In this document: piece after piece, positions 13,873 through 20,507 of the stretch
Numbering within the stretch: the first letter of the stretch is position 1
Layout: every line of letters begins with the position of its first letter
Source: a virus
DNA length: 30,479 nucleotides
IMG/VR virus record: IMGVR_UViG_3300042156_000117
Location: 1 to 30,479 of that record
Direction: 5' to 3' (one strand)
Program-made: the position numbers and the translations under genes
The notes under the pieces: model-generated
Seen by the model: only the letters and a program-made list of their open reading frames with translations
Databases searched by the model: none
What the model was told of the DNA's origin: nothing

Positions 13873-14337
13873 CTTTGCTTTCCTTTCTTGAGGTGGAGCG
13901 GTTGGTTTATGAGGTGATTCTACTTGGACACTGGTGTCCGGGCAAGCAGAATGTTCATCTTTTTTGAAATATTTCTCGCACAACTCTGCGCTGCTAGGAA
14001 ACCTGAACTTGTCGATGTCCATCGAGGTCCAACCGAACATGCGCCACAACGGCAAACCGAGGTGGCCGCCATTGAATTGATCTTTGAGGCCATTCGTTCT
14101 TGGGTCCAGGAACGGCGATGCCGGGTCGCCCAGTCCTTCGAATTTGGTAGGCGCGTCTGCGCGACCAAAGAACAGCATTCGCTGCATCTCCGGCGTGAGT
14201 TCGGCAAAGTCCATGCCGAACACTGAACTCGTGGAGCTTCGGCAGCTCGGGTGCGCCGGAGGACGACTGGCACGCTCCGCAGCCTTCTCGCGTTCGCGCC
14301 TGGCGATGTACGGCATGATGTCGGTGACCTTCGCCAT
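13660..14337 (-). CDS. Hypothetical two-part protein with a nested start
   Basis: A 225-residue protein starting in a TGATG overlap with the 14489 gene. The N-terminal 150 residues contain a basic Pro/Ser-rich segment and FAELTPEMQRMLFFG. A Pro/Thr linker follows, then about 70 C-terminal residues with SH3-like beta character (GDKIRYRAKGQWHARQVLSV, then TKVILEMHD). An internal ATG at 13872 is preceded by AGAAAGGAAAG, the leader type used by neighbouring genes, so a separate 70-residue product of the C-terminal domain is likely as well. Confidence 0.65.
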   Translation of the reverse strand: MAKVTDIMPYIARREREKAAERASRPPAHPSCRSSTSSVFGMDFAELTPEMQRMLFFGRADAPTKFEGLGDPASPFLDPRTNGLKDQFNGGHLGLPLWRMFGWTSMDIDKFRFPSSAELCEKYFKKDEHSACPDTSVQVESPHKPTAPPQERKAKMDMNARSITALEATTGDKIRYRAKGQWHARQVLSVKREGTKVILEMHDEATDTDEVVKFGASDWMLLTSR

Positions 14338-14489
14338 CACGCGGCCTCCCACACCAGGTTGGCGGAGCGGTCGTGAGCCTCGTTGGATGCCCAGAACACC
14401 TTCTTGCCAAGACCATCGATCTTGGAGAAGACGAAGCGGACGCCGTTGGCCTTGGCCCATTTGATGGTAGCGGTCTTGGAGTGTATCAT
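14337..14489 (-). CDS. Small hypothetical protein (50 aa)
   Basis: A 50-residue basic protein beginning MIHSKTATIKWAKANGVRFV and ending LVWEAA. The ATG at 14489 has GGAG about 9 bp upstream. Promoter 14524-14552 lies directly before it, making it the first gene of a minus operon (14489, 14337, 13601, 13087, 12482). Its short strand-helix pattern gives no family. Confidence 0.65.
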   Translation of the reverse strand: MIHSKTATIKWAKANGVRFVFSKIDGLGKKVFWASNEAHDRSANLVWEAA

Positions 14490-14523
14490 TCTGGGTTGCT
14501 CCGGTTTCGTTTCAGGTGAGACA

Positions 14524-14552
14524 AGTATGCCTGCCCTCCGAATGGAAGGCAA
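14524..14552 (-). promoter_or_regulatory. Minus-strand promoter for the 14489 operon
   Basis: TTGCCT (14547-14552), 17 bp beginning TCCATT, CATACT (14524-14529), then TCTCACCT. Confidence 0.7.
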
Positions 14553-14566
14553 GCAATAGTGTTCAC

Positions 14567-14908
14567 TTATTTGACGATGGGCATCGCCAGAATGGCTTCG
14601 CGGAGTTCGATGGCCTGGACCATACGCGCTTCCAGGGCAGCAGCTTGGGCGTCGGTCAGGTAGGAGCGGATGGCGATGGTTTTGCGGGTGTTCCAGACCG
14701 GCTTGCCGGTGACCAGGCGGGCGCGGGCGCTTTCTTCGACATCAGCGCCCTTGGCTTCGAACACGGCAGCCAGAATTTCCTTCTCAACGCACTGGAATGC
14801 CCACTTGGCCTGGTCCGCAGCCTCTTGACGGTCGGCCTTGGTCTTGAAGGAGCCGGCAGCCGAGTTGGCCTTGGCCAGGTTCATGTAGACTTCGAAGGTG
14901 TAGATCAT
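14567..14908 (-). CDS. Hypothetical helical protein (113 aa)
   Basis: A 113-residue, strongly helical, Ala/Glu/Lys-rich protein (KADRQEAADQAKWAFQCVEK, later LTDAQAAALEARMVQAIELR). No membrane segment. It has its own promoter (14941-14969) in which an 11-bp perfect inverted repeat brackets the -10 box. Function unknown. Confidence 0.75.
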   Translation of the reverse strand: MIYTFEVYMNLAKANSAAGSFKTKADRQEAADQAKWAFQCVEKEILAAVFEAKGADVEESARARLVTGKPVWNTRKTIAIRSYLTDAQAAALEARMVQAIELREAILAMPIVK

Positions 14909-14923
14909 TTCGGCTTACTCTTT

Positions 14924-14969
14924 CTGGTGGATGTGAGCGAATTATAATGCACATCCACCAGCTCGGCAA
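14924..14969 (-). promoter_or_regulatory. Promoter with inverted repeat bracketing the -10 box
   Basis: TTGCCG (14964-14969), 17 bp, TATAAT (14941-14946). CTGGTGGATGT (14924-14934) and ACATCCACCAG (14951-14961) are perfect complements on either side of the -10 box, a geometry suited to an operator. Confidence 0.75.
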
Positions 14970-14974
14970 GCATC

Positions 14975-15178
14975 TTAGCTGATCTTTTTGATCCTCACCT
15001 CATAGCCGAGTTCCACCAGGTGCTTGGTGAAGGAATCGGAGCTGACGAAGCGCCCACGGATGGCCGAGGCGTCATGCATCCTCTGGTAGAGGTCGCGCAG
15101 CGCATAGTATTGCGTATGGCCTTCGCCGTGGCCCATCTCGGTGCCGTTGGCGTTGTATATCTTGACTTGGATTGGCAT
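14975..15178 (-). CDS. Nested small paralogue family member (67 aa)
   Basis: The ATG at 15178 has AAAGGAGG at 8 bp, one of the best ribosome binding sites in the window, and lies in frame within the 155-residue gene. The product carries the family pattern: N-terminal strand MPIQVKIY, central helix YALRDLYQRMHD, C-terminal HLVELGYEVRI. It is the eighth member of the family and lies about 3.6 kb from the main array. Confidence 0.6.
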   Translation of the reverse strand: MPIQVKIYNANGTEMGHGEGHTQYYALRDLYQRMHDASAIRGRFVSSDSFTKHLVELGYEVRIKKIS

Positions 15179-15442
15179 GGGGTCGGCCTCCTTTGGTGGA
15201 TTCCTGGTGAGTGGCGCGACGTCCTGGGCGTACCATAGGCCGCGATGGTGCGAGACGGCATGGTATAGCCGAAGCTCCAGCCGGTCGCGGCAATACTCCA
15301 GGGCGCGCGGTTTGGGGTTCTTTGGCAGGCGCTCGGCCAGTTCGTACCGGCGGCCGTCCGTCTTGAAGAGCAGCACGAGCGTGTCACGATTGGACACGCT
15401 CCAGCGCTTCCTGCCTTGGGAAAGCCAGGGCTTCTCAAACAT
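14975..15442 (-). CDS. Hypothetical protein fused in frame to a small-paralogue domain
   Basis: A 155-residue reading frame starting inside the end of the 15435 gene (8-bp overlap). The first 88 residues are basic (MFEKPWLSQGRKRWSVSNRD at the start) and unrecognised. The last 67 (MPIQVKIYNANG at their start, HLVELGYEVRIKKIS at the end) match the small-paralogue family of 9450-11578. A strong internal ribosome binding site (AAAGGAGG, 8 bp before the ATG at 15178) suggests that the C-terminal part is also made alone. Confidence 0.6.
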   Translation of the reverse strand: MFEKPWLSQGRKRWSVSNRDTLVLLFKTDGRRYELAERLPKNPKPRALEYCRDRLELRLYHAVSHHRGLWYAQDVAPLTRNPPKEADPMPIQVKIYNANGTEMGHGEGHTQYYALRDLYQRMHDASAIRGRFVSSDSFTKHLVELGYEVRIKKIS

Positions 15443-15623
15443 CCTGTTTGGACTCCTTCAGCCGCTTGAAGTCCGCGAAGGTCAGGACCGCGCAGTGACG
15501 TTGGGCTTGCTTCCAGCCAGTCGCCCAGTACTGGCGTTTGGTCGATCCGGCAGGGTACGGATTGGCATCACTCCCATCAAAGAAGGCGTGCCATCCAGCC
15601 TTCTTGGCGACGGTTCCGCTCAT
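15435..15623 (-). CDS. Ribosome modulation factor-like protein (Rmf/CrpP type)
   Basis: A 62-residue protein. KKAGWHAFFDGSDANPYPAG followed by RQYWATGWKQAQ reproduces the Rmf family layout: G..A...G, then (C/N)PYP.G, then W..GW..A. Rmf dimerises 70S ribosomes in resting Gram-negative bacteria, and small relatives such as CrpP occur on mobile elements. A phage copy could adjust host translation, but only the fold is supported here. Its ATG overlaps the upstream stop (TGATG). It belongs to an operon of small genes beginning at 16206. Confidence 0.65.
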   Translation of the reverse strand: MSGTVAKKAGWHAFFDGSDANPYPAGSTKRQYWATGWKQAQRHCAVLTFADFKRLKESKQDV

Positions 15624-16024
15624 CAGCGCACCGCCTTGCTCAGACGCACCAGGTCGTCAGCTCGGAAGATGCGGGCCTGCAGGAGCGTGTAGTGCGGGTC
15701 ACGGAACACCAGCTCAGTGAGGGCGCGCCCTTCGCGCGGGAAGGTGTGGACGTCGACCAGGCGGACGTCGCCCCAGGTTTCGTCGCAGATGACGTCGCCC
15801 ACTTCAAGCTCGCAAGCTTGGAGGAAGCTGGCGCGGATTTCCACGTGGCACTTCTCATCAAAGCAAAATTCCGAGCGACCAATGAACAGCGACACCTCAG
15901 CAGCGCCGTCCGGGCCGGTGTGGAACACTTTCTGTTTGATTGACCGAAACTCGCCATTGCCCATGGCCAGTTCCATAGTCACGCGAACTTCCTTGGCGGT
16001 GAAGCGGGTGGTGATCTGGTTCAT
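15623..16024 (-). CDS. Hypothetical beta-rich protein (133 aa)
   Basis: A 133-residue protein dominated by alternating hydrophobic strands (VRVTMELAMG, AEVSLFIGRSEF, CHVEIRASF, VGDVICDETWGDVRLVDVHTF), probably a beta barrel. The TAATG start overlaps the upstream stop, with AAGGAG 8 bp before it. No catalytic motif visible. Function unknown. Confidence 0.75.
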   Translation of the reverse strand: MNQITTRFTAKEVRVTMELAMGNGEFRSIKQKVFHTGPDGAAEVSLFIGRSEFCFDEKCHVEIRASFLQACELEVGDVICDETWGDVRLVDVHTFPREGRALTELVFRDPHYTLLQARIFRADDLVRLSKAVR

Positions 16025-16206
16025 TATTTGAACTCCTTGGCAAACTTGGCTTTGAGGACAACGAGACGGTGCTTGACGGCCAGCATCGCTTCACCGCGCA
16101 GGCCTTCCATCTCGGCATCGCGGATGTCGAAGACGGCGCTGCGGATTTGGTCGTTCAGTTCAGCGCGGCGGGCTTCACGGGCTTCGTAGGTCATTTCAGT
16201 CACCAT
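16024..16206 (-). CDS. Small helical protein (60 aa)
   Basis: A 60-residue charged helical protein (EAREARRAELNDQIRSAVFD, then MLAVKHRLVVLKAKFAKEFK). The ATG at 16206 is only about 12 bases from the predicted transcription start and has no ribosome binding site; the in-frame ATG at 16194 has GGTGA at 5 bp and may be the true start. First gene of the operon 16206-14975. Confidence 0.65.
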   Translation of the reverse strand: MVTEMTYEAREARRAELNDQIRSAVFDIRDAEMEGLRGEAMLAVKHRLVVLKAKFAKEFK

Positions 16207-16212
16207 TTCGTT

Positions 16213-16253
16213 GGAAGTGAGGCTATTATGAACGCCTCACTTCCATTCGGCAA
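16213..16253 (-). promoter_or_regulatory. Promoter with 11-bp inverted repeat around the -10 box
   Basis: TTGCCG (16248-16253), 17 bp, CATAAT (16225-16230). GGAAGTGAGGC (16213-16223) and GCCTCACTTCC (16234-16244) are perfect complements flanking the -10 box. Confidence 0.75.
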
Positions 16254-16256
16254 CAC

Positions 16257-16544
16257 TTATTTGTGCTTTTGTTGCCGGCCATTTGAGCCGTTGACTTCAT
16301 CGTCAAACCGCAGCTCACAGAGGGCGTCCAGCTCGGCCTCGGTTTCCACGCGGATGTTTTCGATGGCCTGCTCATACTTCTGGATGGCCAGTTCGATGTC
16401 CTTCTTGGCCAGGGCGTCCGGCTTCTTGCTGGAGCTGATGCTGTGGATTTCGTCCGAAAGGTCGAAACCGGCTTTGCCGACACGAAAGTTCATTTGCAGA
16501 ACGATGGCAGCGATGGCGTTAGCACGTTTGGTGAACTTGATCAT
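16257..16544 (-). CDS. Hypothetical helical protein (95 aa)
   Basis: A 95-residue protein with a long acidic helix (AKKDIELAIQKYEQAIENIR, continuing VETEAELDAL) suggesting a coiled coil, and an Asn/Gln/Lys-rich C-terminus. AAAGGAG lies 7 bp before the ATG. Its promoter (16647-16675) carries an inverted repeat around the -10 box. Function unknown. Confidence 0.75.
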   Translation of the reverse strand: MIKFTKRANAIAAIVLQMNFRVGKAGFDLSDEIHSISSSKKPDALAKKDIELAIQKYEQAIENIRVETEAELDALCELRFDDEVNGSNGRQQKHK

Positions 16545-16635
16545 GGTGAGTCTCCTTTGCGGCGTTTATGTGTGCCGCGCTTTCTGATGGATTTGCCCCC
16601 AAATCACAACTCTTCACTCCAGCGGTCTTTCATTT

Positions 16636-16675
16636 CCGCTGATCTGATACTAGCCCAGATCAGCGGAGTCGGCAA
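16636..16675 (-). promoter_or_regulatory. Promoter with 10-bp inverted repeat around the -10 box
   Basis: TTGCCG (16670-16675), 17 bp, TAGTAT (16647-16652). CCGCTGATCT (16636-16645) and AGATCAGCGG (16657-16666) are perfect complements flanking the -10 box. The predicted transcript has a roughly 95-base leader before the 16544 gene. Confidence 0.7.
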
Positions 16676-16698
16676 GGTCCATTGTGCCGAAATTTTGC

Positions 16699-17103
16699 TT
16701 ATTGGTTCAGGCTCGCCAGATACTCTTCCAGCCCGGCCTCTTTGATGGCCAGCATCTTGGCGACTTTGATGGAGGCCATCATCTCGGCGCGGATGGCGCG
16801 GCCCAGCTCGCCGTCACGACGCTCCGAATAGGGGATATCGTGATACTTGGTGCGCTCGGTGATTGCTTCGCGAGCAGCCTTGACGACTGCCACCAGGCCA
16901 TCGCGGACGTCCAGGTCAACGACTTCGAAGGTGGAGCACGTGCCTTTTGCCTTCTCGTGGGCCAGCACCTGGTCAACCTCTTTGCGGGCCATGTCGCGGA
17001 CGCTGCCGGTGGTCCAGTGGCCGGAAACCATGTCCTTGGAGTACACGCCGCCTTGAGGGGAGGTCATCACTACAGCGAAACGGGTCTTGGTGGTGGTGAT
17101 CAT
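16699..17103 (-). CDS. Hypothetical protein (134 aa), first gene of reverse block 1
   Basis: A 134-residue soluble protein. The N-terminal part (TRFAVVMTSPQGGVYSKDMV) looks like beta strands; the rest is helical with many charged residues (VVKAAREAITERTKYHDIPY). GGAG lies 8 bp before the ATG, and a promoter with the family consensus is directly upstream. It is divergent from the large-terminase gene. Function unknown. Confidence 0.75.
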   Translation of the reverse strand: MITTTKTRFAVVMTSPQGGVYSKDMVSGHWTTGSVRDMARKEVDQVLAHEKAKGTCSTFEVVDLDVRDGLVAVVKAAREAITERTKYHDIPYSERRDGELGRAIRAEMMASIKVAKMLAIKEAGLEEYLASLNQ

Positions 17104-17139
17104 TTTCTTTCTCCGGGGCTTTCTGGTGGAAGTGAGGCT

Positions 17140-17168
17140 AGTATGCCGAAGCTCAGAATGGACGGCAA
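17140..17168 (-). promoter_or_regulatory. Minus-strand promoter for the 17103 gene
   Basis: TTGCCG (17163-17168), 17 bp beginning TCCATT, CATACT (17140-17145), then GCCTCACTTCCA. An AT-rich GAAATAATTG precedes the -35. Confidence 0.75.
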
Positions 17169-17212
17169 CAATTATTTCACCTGAATGTTTATGAAGCCGA
17201 CGAAAGGCAACA

Positions 17213-17241
17213 TAGAACGTGGTGCGCCAGCCAGGTATACT
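17213..17241 (+). promoter_or_regulatory. Candidate promoter for the large-terminase gene
   Basis: TAGAAC (17213-17218), 17 bp, TATACT (17236-17241). The -35 is weak, but the pair resembles TAGACC/TATACT before the small-terminase gene. The predicted start is about 25 bases before the ATG. Confidence 0.45.
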
Positions 17242-17272
17242 CCGGCCAAAGCCTTATAGTTTGGAAGCCTCA

Positions 17273-18658
17273 ATGTTCCAATTGAACCCGTTCCTCAAAC
17301 AGTTCTGGCGCACTAAAAGCCGGTACAAAGTCCTCTATGGAGGCCGCGCCAGCTCCAAGTCTCACGACGCGGCTGGCATCGCCGTCTACCTGGCCGCCAA
17401 CTTCACTTTGAAGTTTCTTTGTGCTCGCCAGTTCCAGAACCGTATCAGCGAATCTGTGTACACTCTGATCAAGGACAAGATCGAAAATTCAGAGTATCGT
17501 GGCGAGTTCCACATCACCAAAAACTCGATTATCCACAAGCGGACGCGCAGCGAATTCCTTTTCTACGGTATTGCCAGGAACCTATCTGAGATTAAATCGA
17601 CGGAAGGCGTCGACGTCCTCTGGCTGGAAGAGGCGCACTATCTTACCAAAGAGCAGTGGGAGGTGATTGAGCCGACAATCCGTAAAGAGGGGTCGGAAAT
17701 CTGGATCATCTTCAACCCGAATGAAATGGCAGACTTCGTCTACCAGCGCTTTGTGGTCGCGCCTCCACCAAACACCGTCGTGAAGATGATCAACTGGAAC
17801 GCAAACCCGTTCCTCAGCGAGACGATGCTGGATGTTATCCGTCACGCGTACATCGAAAACGACGAAGACGCACAGCACATCTACGGCGGCCAGCCAAAGA
17901 CGGGTGGCGACCTATCCGTCATCAACCTCAAGTTCATCCTGGCTTCGCTGGATGCCCACATCAAGCTGGGCTGGGAGCCTGCCGGGCAGAAGCGTATCGG
18001 CTTCGACGTCGCGGACGATGGCCGAGACAAGAACGCCACCACCTATGCCCACGGCAACGTGCTTATGGAGGTCGATGAGTGGGCCGGCTTGGAGGATAAG
18101 TTGCTGCAGTCGTCGTCTCGCGTCTGGAACCTGGCCCGCGAGAAGGGTGCCAGCGTGACCTATGACTCTATTGGCGTCGGCGCCCACGTCGGGTCGAAGT
18201 TCTCGGAGTTGAACGATGAGCATGGATCCAAGTTCAAGCTTCCGTATGACCCATTCAACGCTGGCGGAGCGGTTATGGACCCGGATGCGATATTTATGAA
18301 GCTTCCGCACACCGAAATCACCAACAAAGACTATTTCTCGAACATCAAGGCGCAGATGTGGGTGGACGTCGCAACCCGGTTCCGCAAGACCTATGAGATG
18401 ATCGAGCACGGCAAGGTCTATCCGTTTGATGAACTGATATCCATCAACACCGCGACGATTCCGAAGGACAAGCTGAACCAGCTCTGCCTGGAACTCGCGG
18501 CGCCTCGCAAAGACCTGGACAAGAACGGTCGCTACAAGGTCGAATCCAAGGACGATATGCGCGACAAGCGCGGCATCCAGTCACCGAACATCGCAGACTC
18601 CGCCATCATGGCGCTGGTCAAGCCGAAGCGGAAACCTGCTGGGTTCTTCGACTTCTAA
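17273..18658 (+). CDS. terL: Terminase large subunit (PBSX/Terminase_3 type)
   Basis: A 461-residue packaging motor. Walker A is GGRASSKS at residues 23-30. Walker B is VLWLEEA near 115-121, ending in the catalytic Glu pair. The C-terminal nuclease domain begins GFDVADDGRDKNA near 242 (metal-binding Asp), continues with YDSIGVGAHVG near 296 and closes with ADSAIMAL near 441. This order is standard for ATPase plus RNase H-like nuclease terminases. The ATG at 17273 has GGAAG 5 bp upstream and places the Walker A at the usual position. The gene stands alone on the plus strand between two reverse-strand blocks and ends at a strong hairpin. Confidence 0.93.
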   Translation: MFQLNPFLKQFWRTKSRYKVLYGGRASSKSHDAAGIAVYLAANFTLKFLCARQFQNRISESVYTLIKDKIENSEYRGEFHITKNSIIHKRTRSEFLFYGIARNLSEIKSTEGVDVLWLEEAHYLTKEQWEVIEPTIRKEGSEIWIIFNPNEMADFVYQRFVVAPPPNTVVKMINWNANPFLSETMLDVIRHAYIENDEDAQHIYGGQPKTGGDLSVINLKFILASLDAHIKLGWEPAGQKRIGFDVADDGRDKNATTYAHGNVLMEVDEWAGLEDKLLQSSSRVWNLAREKGASVTYDSIGVGAHVGSKFSELNDEHGSKFKLPYDPFNAGGAVMDPDAIFMKLPHTEITNKDYFSNIKAQMWVDVATRFRKTYEMIEHGKVYPFDELISINTATIPKDKLNQLCLELAAPRKDLDKNGRYKVESKDDMRDKRGIQSPNIADSAIMALVKPKRKPAGFFDF

Positions 18659-18661
18659 ATG

Positions 18662-18690
18662 GAAAGCCCCGGACGATGCCGGGGCTTTCT
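18662..18690. terminator. Bidirectional terminator between convergent genes
   Basis: GAAAGCCCCGG (18662-18672) pairs perfectly with CCGGGGCTTTC (18679-18689) around ACGATG, 3 bp after the large-terminase stop. Plus-strand RNA ends CUUUCUUCU and minus-strand RNA ends CUUUCC, so it serves both directions. Confidence 0.85.
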
Positions 18691-18707
18691 TCTACCAGGG
18701 CTGGCGC

Positions 18708-19145
18708 TTAGTGCTTGGTCACGTCGGATGGCGCGTCGGACGGCGCGGGTGCTGGTGCCGCTTCCTGGGCCGGAACTAGCGCCGCCATGTTGAAGCCCTT
18801 GCCCATGTCCAGGATTTTTCCGATGGTCTGTTTGAGTGCGCAGGACGGGCAGCCGCACTGGAATCCTTCGACTTGCTTGACCTCTTCGACCAGGGCCACC
18901 ACGACGTCGCCATCATCGTCCTTGTCGATGATGTAGCGTGCCTCTGGATCGTTGATGCCGGCTGCCGTGCGAATCTCATCCCAGACCTCCTGGTGCTCGG
19001 CTGATTGCTTCGCCAGAAGCTCCTTGCGTTGCTGGTTGTGGGCTTCCAGCTCGGCATTGTGGCGAGTCCCCACGGCCTCCAACTTGGCGAAAATATCGCC
19101 GGAGATGACGACTGCGGAAGGGCACGCTTTGATGGTCTTGTACAT
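18708..19145 (-). CDS. Hypothetical protein with CxCPxC motif
   Basis: A 145-residue protein. The ATG at 19145 has GGAG 8 bp upstream and lies just after the 19681 gene's stop. Residues about 35-60 form a charged helix (ELEAHNQQRKELLAKQSAEH). A later CGCPSC near residue 98 may bind a metal, and the C-terminus is an Ala/Pro/Asp-rich tail. Last gene of reverse block 2. Function unknown. Confidence 0.7.
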   Translation of the reverse strand: MYKTIKACPSAVVISGDIFAKLEAVGTRHNAELEAHNQQRKELLAKQSAEHQEVWDEIRTAAGINDPEARYIIDKDDDGDVVVALVEEVKQVEGFQCGCPSCALKQTIGKILDMGKGFNMAALVPAQEAAPAPAPSDAPSDVTKH

Positions 19146-19156
19146 GCAGAAAACTC

Positions 19157-19681
19157 CTAGTTTTCTTTGTGGTTGAGGTAGTGGAACAGGAACAAGCCGC
19201 ACACCAGGCCGGCAAAGCAAATCAAAACACCAACTCCGATGCCGCGAACGAACTCGGCTTGGGCTTTGAAGTGGAAATACAGGTGCTGGGCGCGAATCTC
19301 GCGGACTTGCGCGGCGGTATACGTCGCCTGGCCAGCGTATTGGCCCGGTTTGGCCACAGAAGACCCATCGACTGGCGGAATAGGGACTAAGGCCTGGTCC
19401 GATACCTTGGACCATCCTGGGGCGCCCTGGCCCACCGGGCGCTCGGCAGCCAGCAGGCCGTTATCGTGCAGCGCGACGACTATGCCAATCGCCACAACCA
19501 GGATGACTTGGACGACCCGGAGGCGCCATTTATCGGTTCTTTGGCGCTGGCGGTCCAGCGCGGTTTCCAGGTCCAGCAAATCATTCTCCAGCTTCTTGAT
19601 GTAGTCCTCGCGAGAAATTGCGCGGGTGATGTCCTCCGGGCGACGGGCGCCAGGAGTGTCGATGAATCCCTTGTATCGCAT
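19157..19681 (-). CDS. Membrane protein with two transmembrane segments
   Basis: A 174-residue protein. An N-terminal cytoplasmic region with a coiled-coil stretch (YIKKLENDLLDLETALDRQR) is followed by one transmembrane helix (VVQVILVVAIGIVVAL), a roughly 80-residue loop likely in the periplasm, and a second helix (GIGVGVLICFAGLVCGLFLF) near the C-terminus. The ATG at 19681 follows GAGGA; TTG at 19687, overlapping the upstream stop, is an alternative. The layout could suit a superinfection or host-membrane factor, but no family is recognised. Confidence 0.7.
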   Translation of the reverse strand: MRYKGFIDTPGARRPEDITRAISREDYIKKLENDLLDLETALDRQRQRTDKWRLRVVQVILVVAIGIVVALHDNGLLAAERPVGQGAPGWSKVSDQALVPIPPVDGSSVAKPGQYAGQATYTAAQVREIRAQHLYFHFKAQAEFVRGIGVGVLICFAGLVCGLFLFHYLNHKEN

Positions 19682-19683
19682 TA

Positions 19684-20421
19684 TCAATCCTCGATGGAGC
19701 GAATGATTTCAACTTTGTGGCCGGCAACTACGCCAGCATTGAAGGCGTCGGCATCTTCCAGGCTGGCGACGGTCGGCAACTTGCCTTTCTTGTACTGGAT
19801 ATCACCGAAGCGCTCGGCAACCGCCTTCTCTTTGGCGACGATCAGCGCGGTTCCGGTGGAGCCGGCCTGGCTGGTCAGCGCCTCGCGCTCTTTGGTCATG
19901 GCGCGCAGACGGCGGGTGATGGTGTCGATTGCTGCGTGCTTGAACTGGCCGCCAAGGCGGACGTTGTACTTGGGAAGGCCCAGGCCGTCCATGTACTCTT
20001 TGCAGAGCTTGTTGATGGCCGCTTCCAGCGAGTTGTACATTTGGACGCACATCTCAACGTCTGACTGATAGCCACGGAACTGCATGGCCTTGCCCATCTT
20101 CTTGCGGTCACCGACCTTCTTCTTGAAGTCCACGACGCCCCAGTCAAAGACGGCCTGGCAGTCATTGTACTTGGCGATGGCGCAGCCAAAGAAGCTGAGG
20201 TAGAGCGGGAAGGCAGCGAAGTGGCGGGTGGCGTTCATGGACAGGAACTCTTCGATGAACCCGGCCTGGCAATCCATCGCGTCCAGCTGATACTTGTCCA
20301 TCAGCTTGCGAGCACGCGAGGCAGCGATGGCGGCCTCATTCGGGCTGGACGAATCTTCCGCCATAGCGAGCAACTTGGCGATGCGATCCTTGATTTTCTG
20401 CAGGTCGGTAGTGTCGTTCAT
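19684..20421 (-). CDS. DUF2786 family protein
   Basis: A 245-residue protein. The N-terminus (KIKDRIAKLLAMAEDSSSPN followed by EAAIAASRARKLMDKYQLD) is a clear match to the DUF2786 signature found in many phages and mobile elements. The C-terminal part, from about residue 60, resembles the usual partner domain with conserved Asn/Tyr/Arg. Biochemical role not known to me. Promoter 20463-20491 carries an inverted repeat round the -10 box. Confidence 0.8.
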   Translation of the reverse strand: MNDTTDLQKIKDRIAKLLAMAEDSSSPNEAAIAASRARKLMDKYQLDAMDCQAGFIEEFLSMNATRHFAAFPLYLSFFGCAIAKYNDCQAVFDWGVVDFKKKVGDRKKMGKAMQFRGYQSDVEMCVQMYNSLEAAINKLCKEYMDGLGLPKYNVRLGGQFKHAAIDTITRRLRAMTKEREALTSQAGSTGTALIVAKEKAVAERFGDIQYKKGKLPTVASLEDADAFNAGVVAGHKVEIIRSIED

Positions 20422-20449
20422 CTTTCTATCCTCTTTCTGGGGAGTTCGT

Positions 20450-20491
20450 TTCAGATGGCGCCATTATCCGCCACCTGAAACCCAAAGTAAA
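20450..20491 (-). promoter_or_regulatory. Promoter with near-perfect inverted repeat round the -10 box
   Basis: TTTACT (20486-20491), 17 bp, GATAAT (20463-20468). TTCAGATGGCG (20450-20460) and CGCCACCTGAA (20469-20479) match at 10 of 11 positions and flank the -10 box. Confidence 0.7.
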
Positions 20492-20507
20492 CCCCTTTTT
20501 GGAAATA

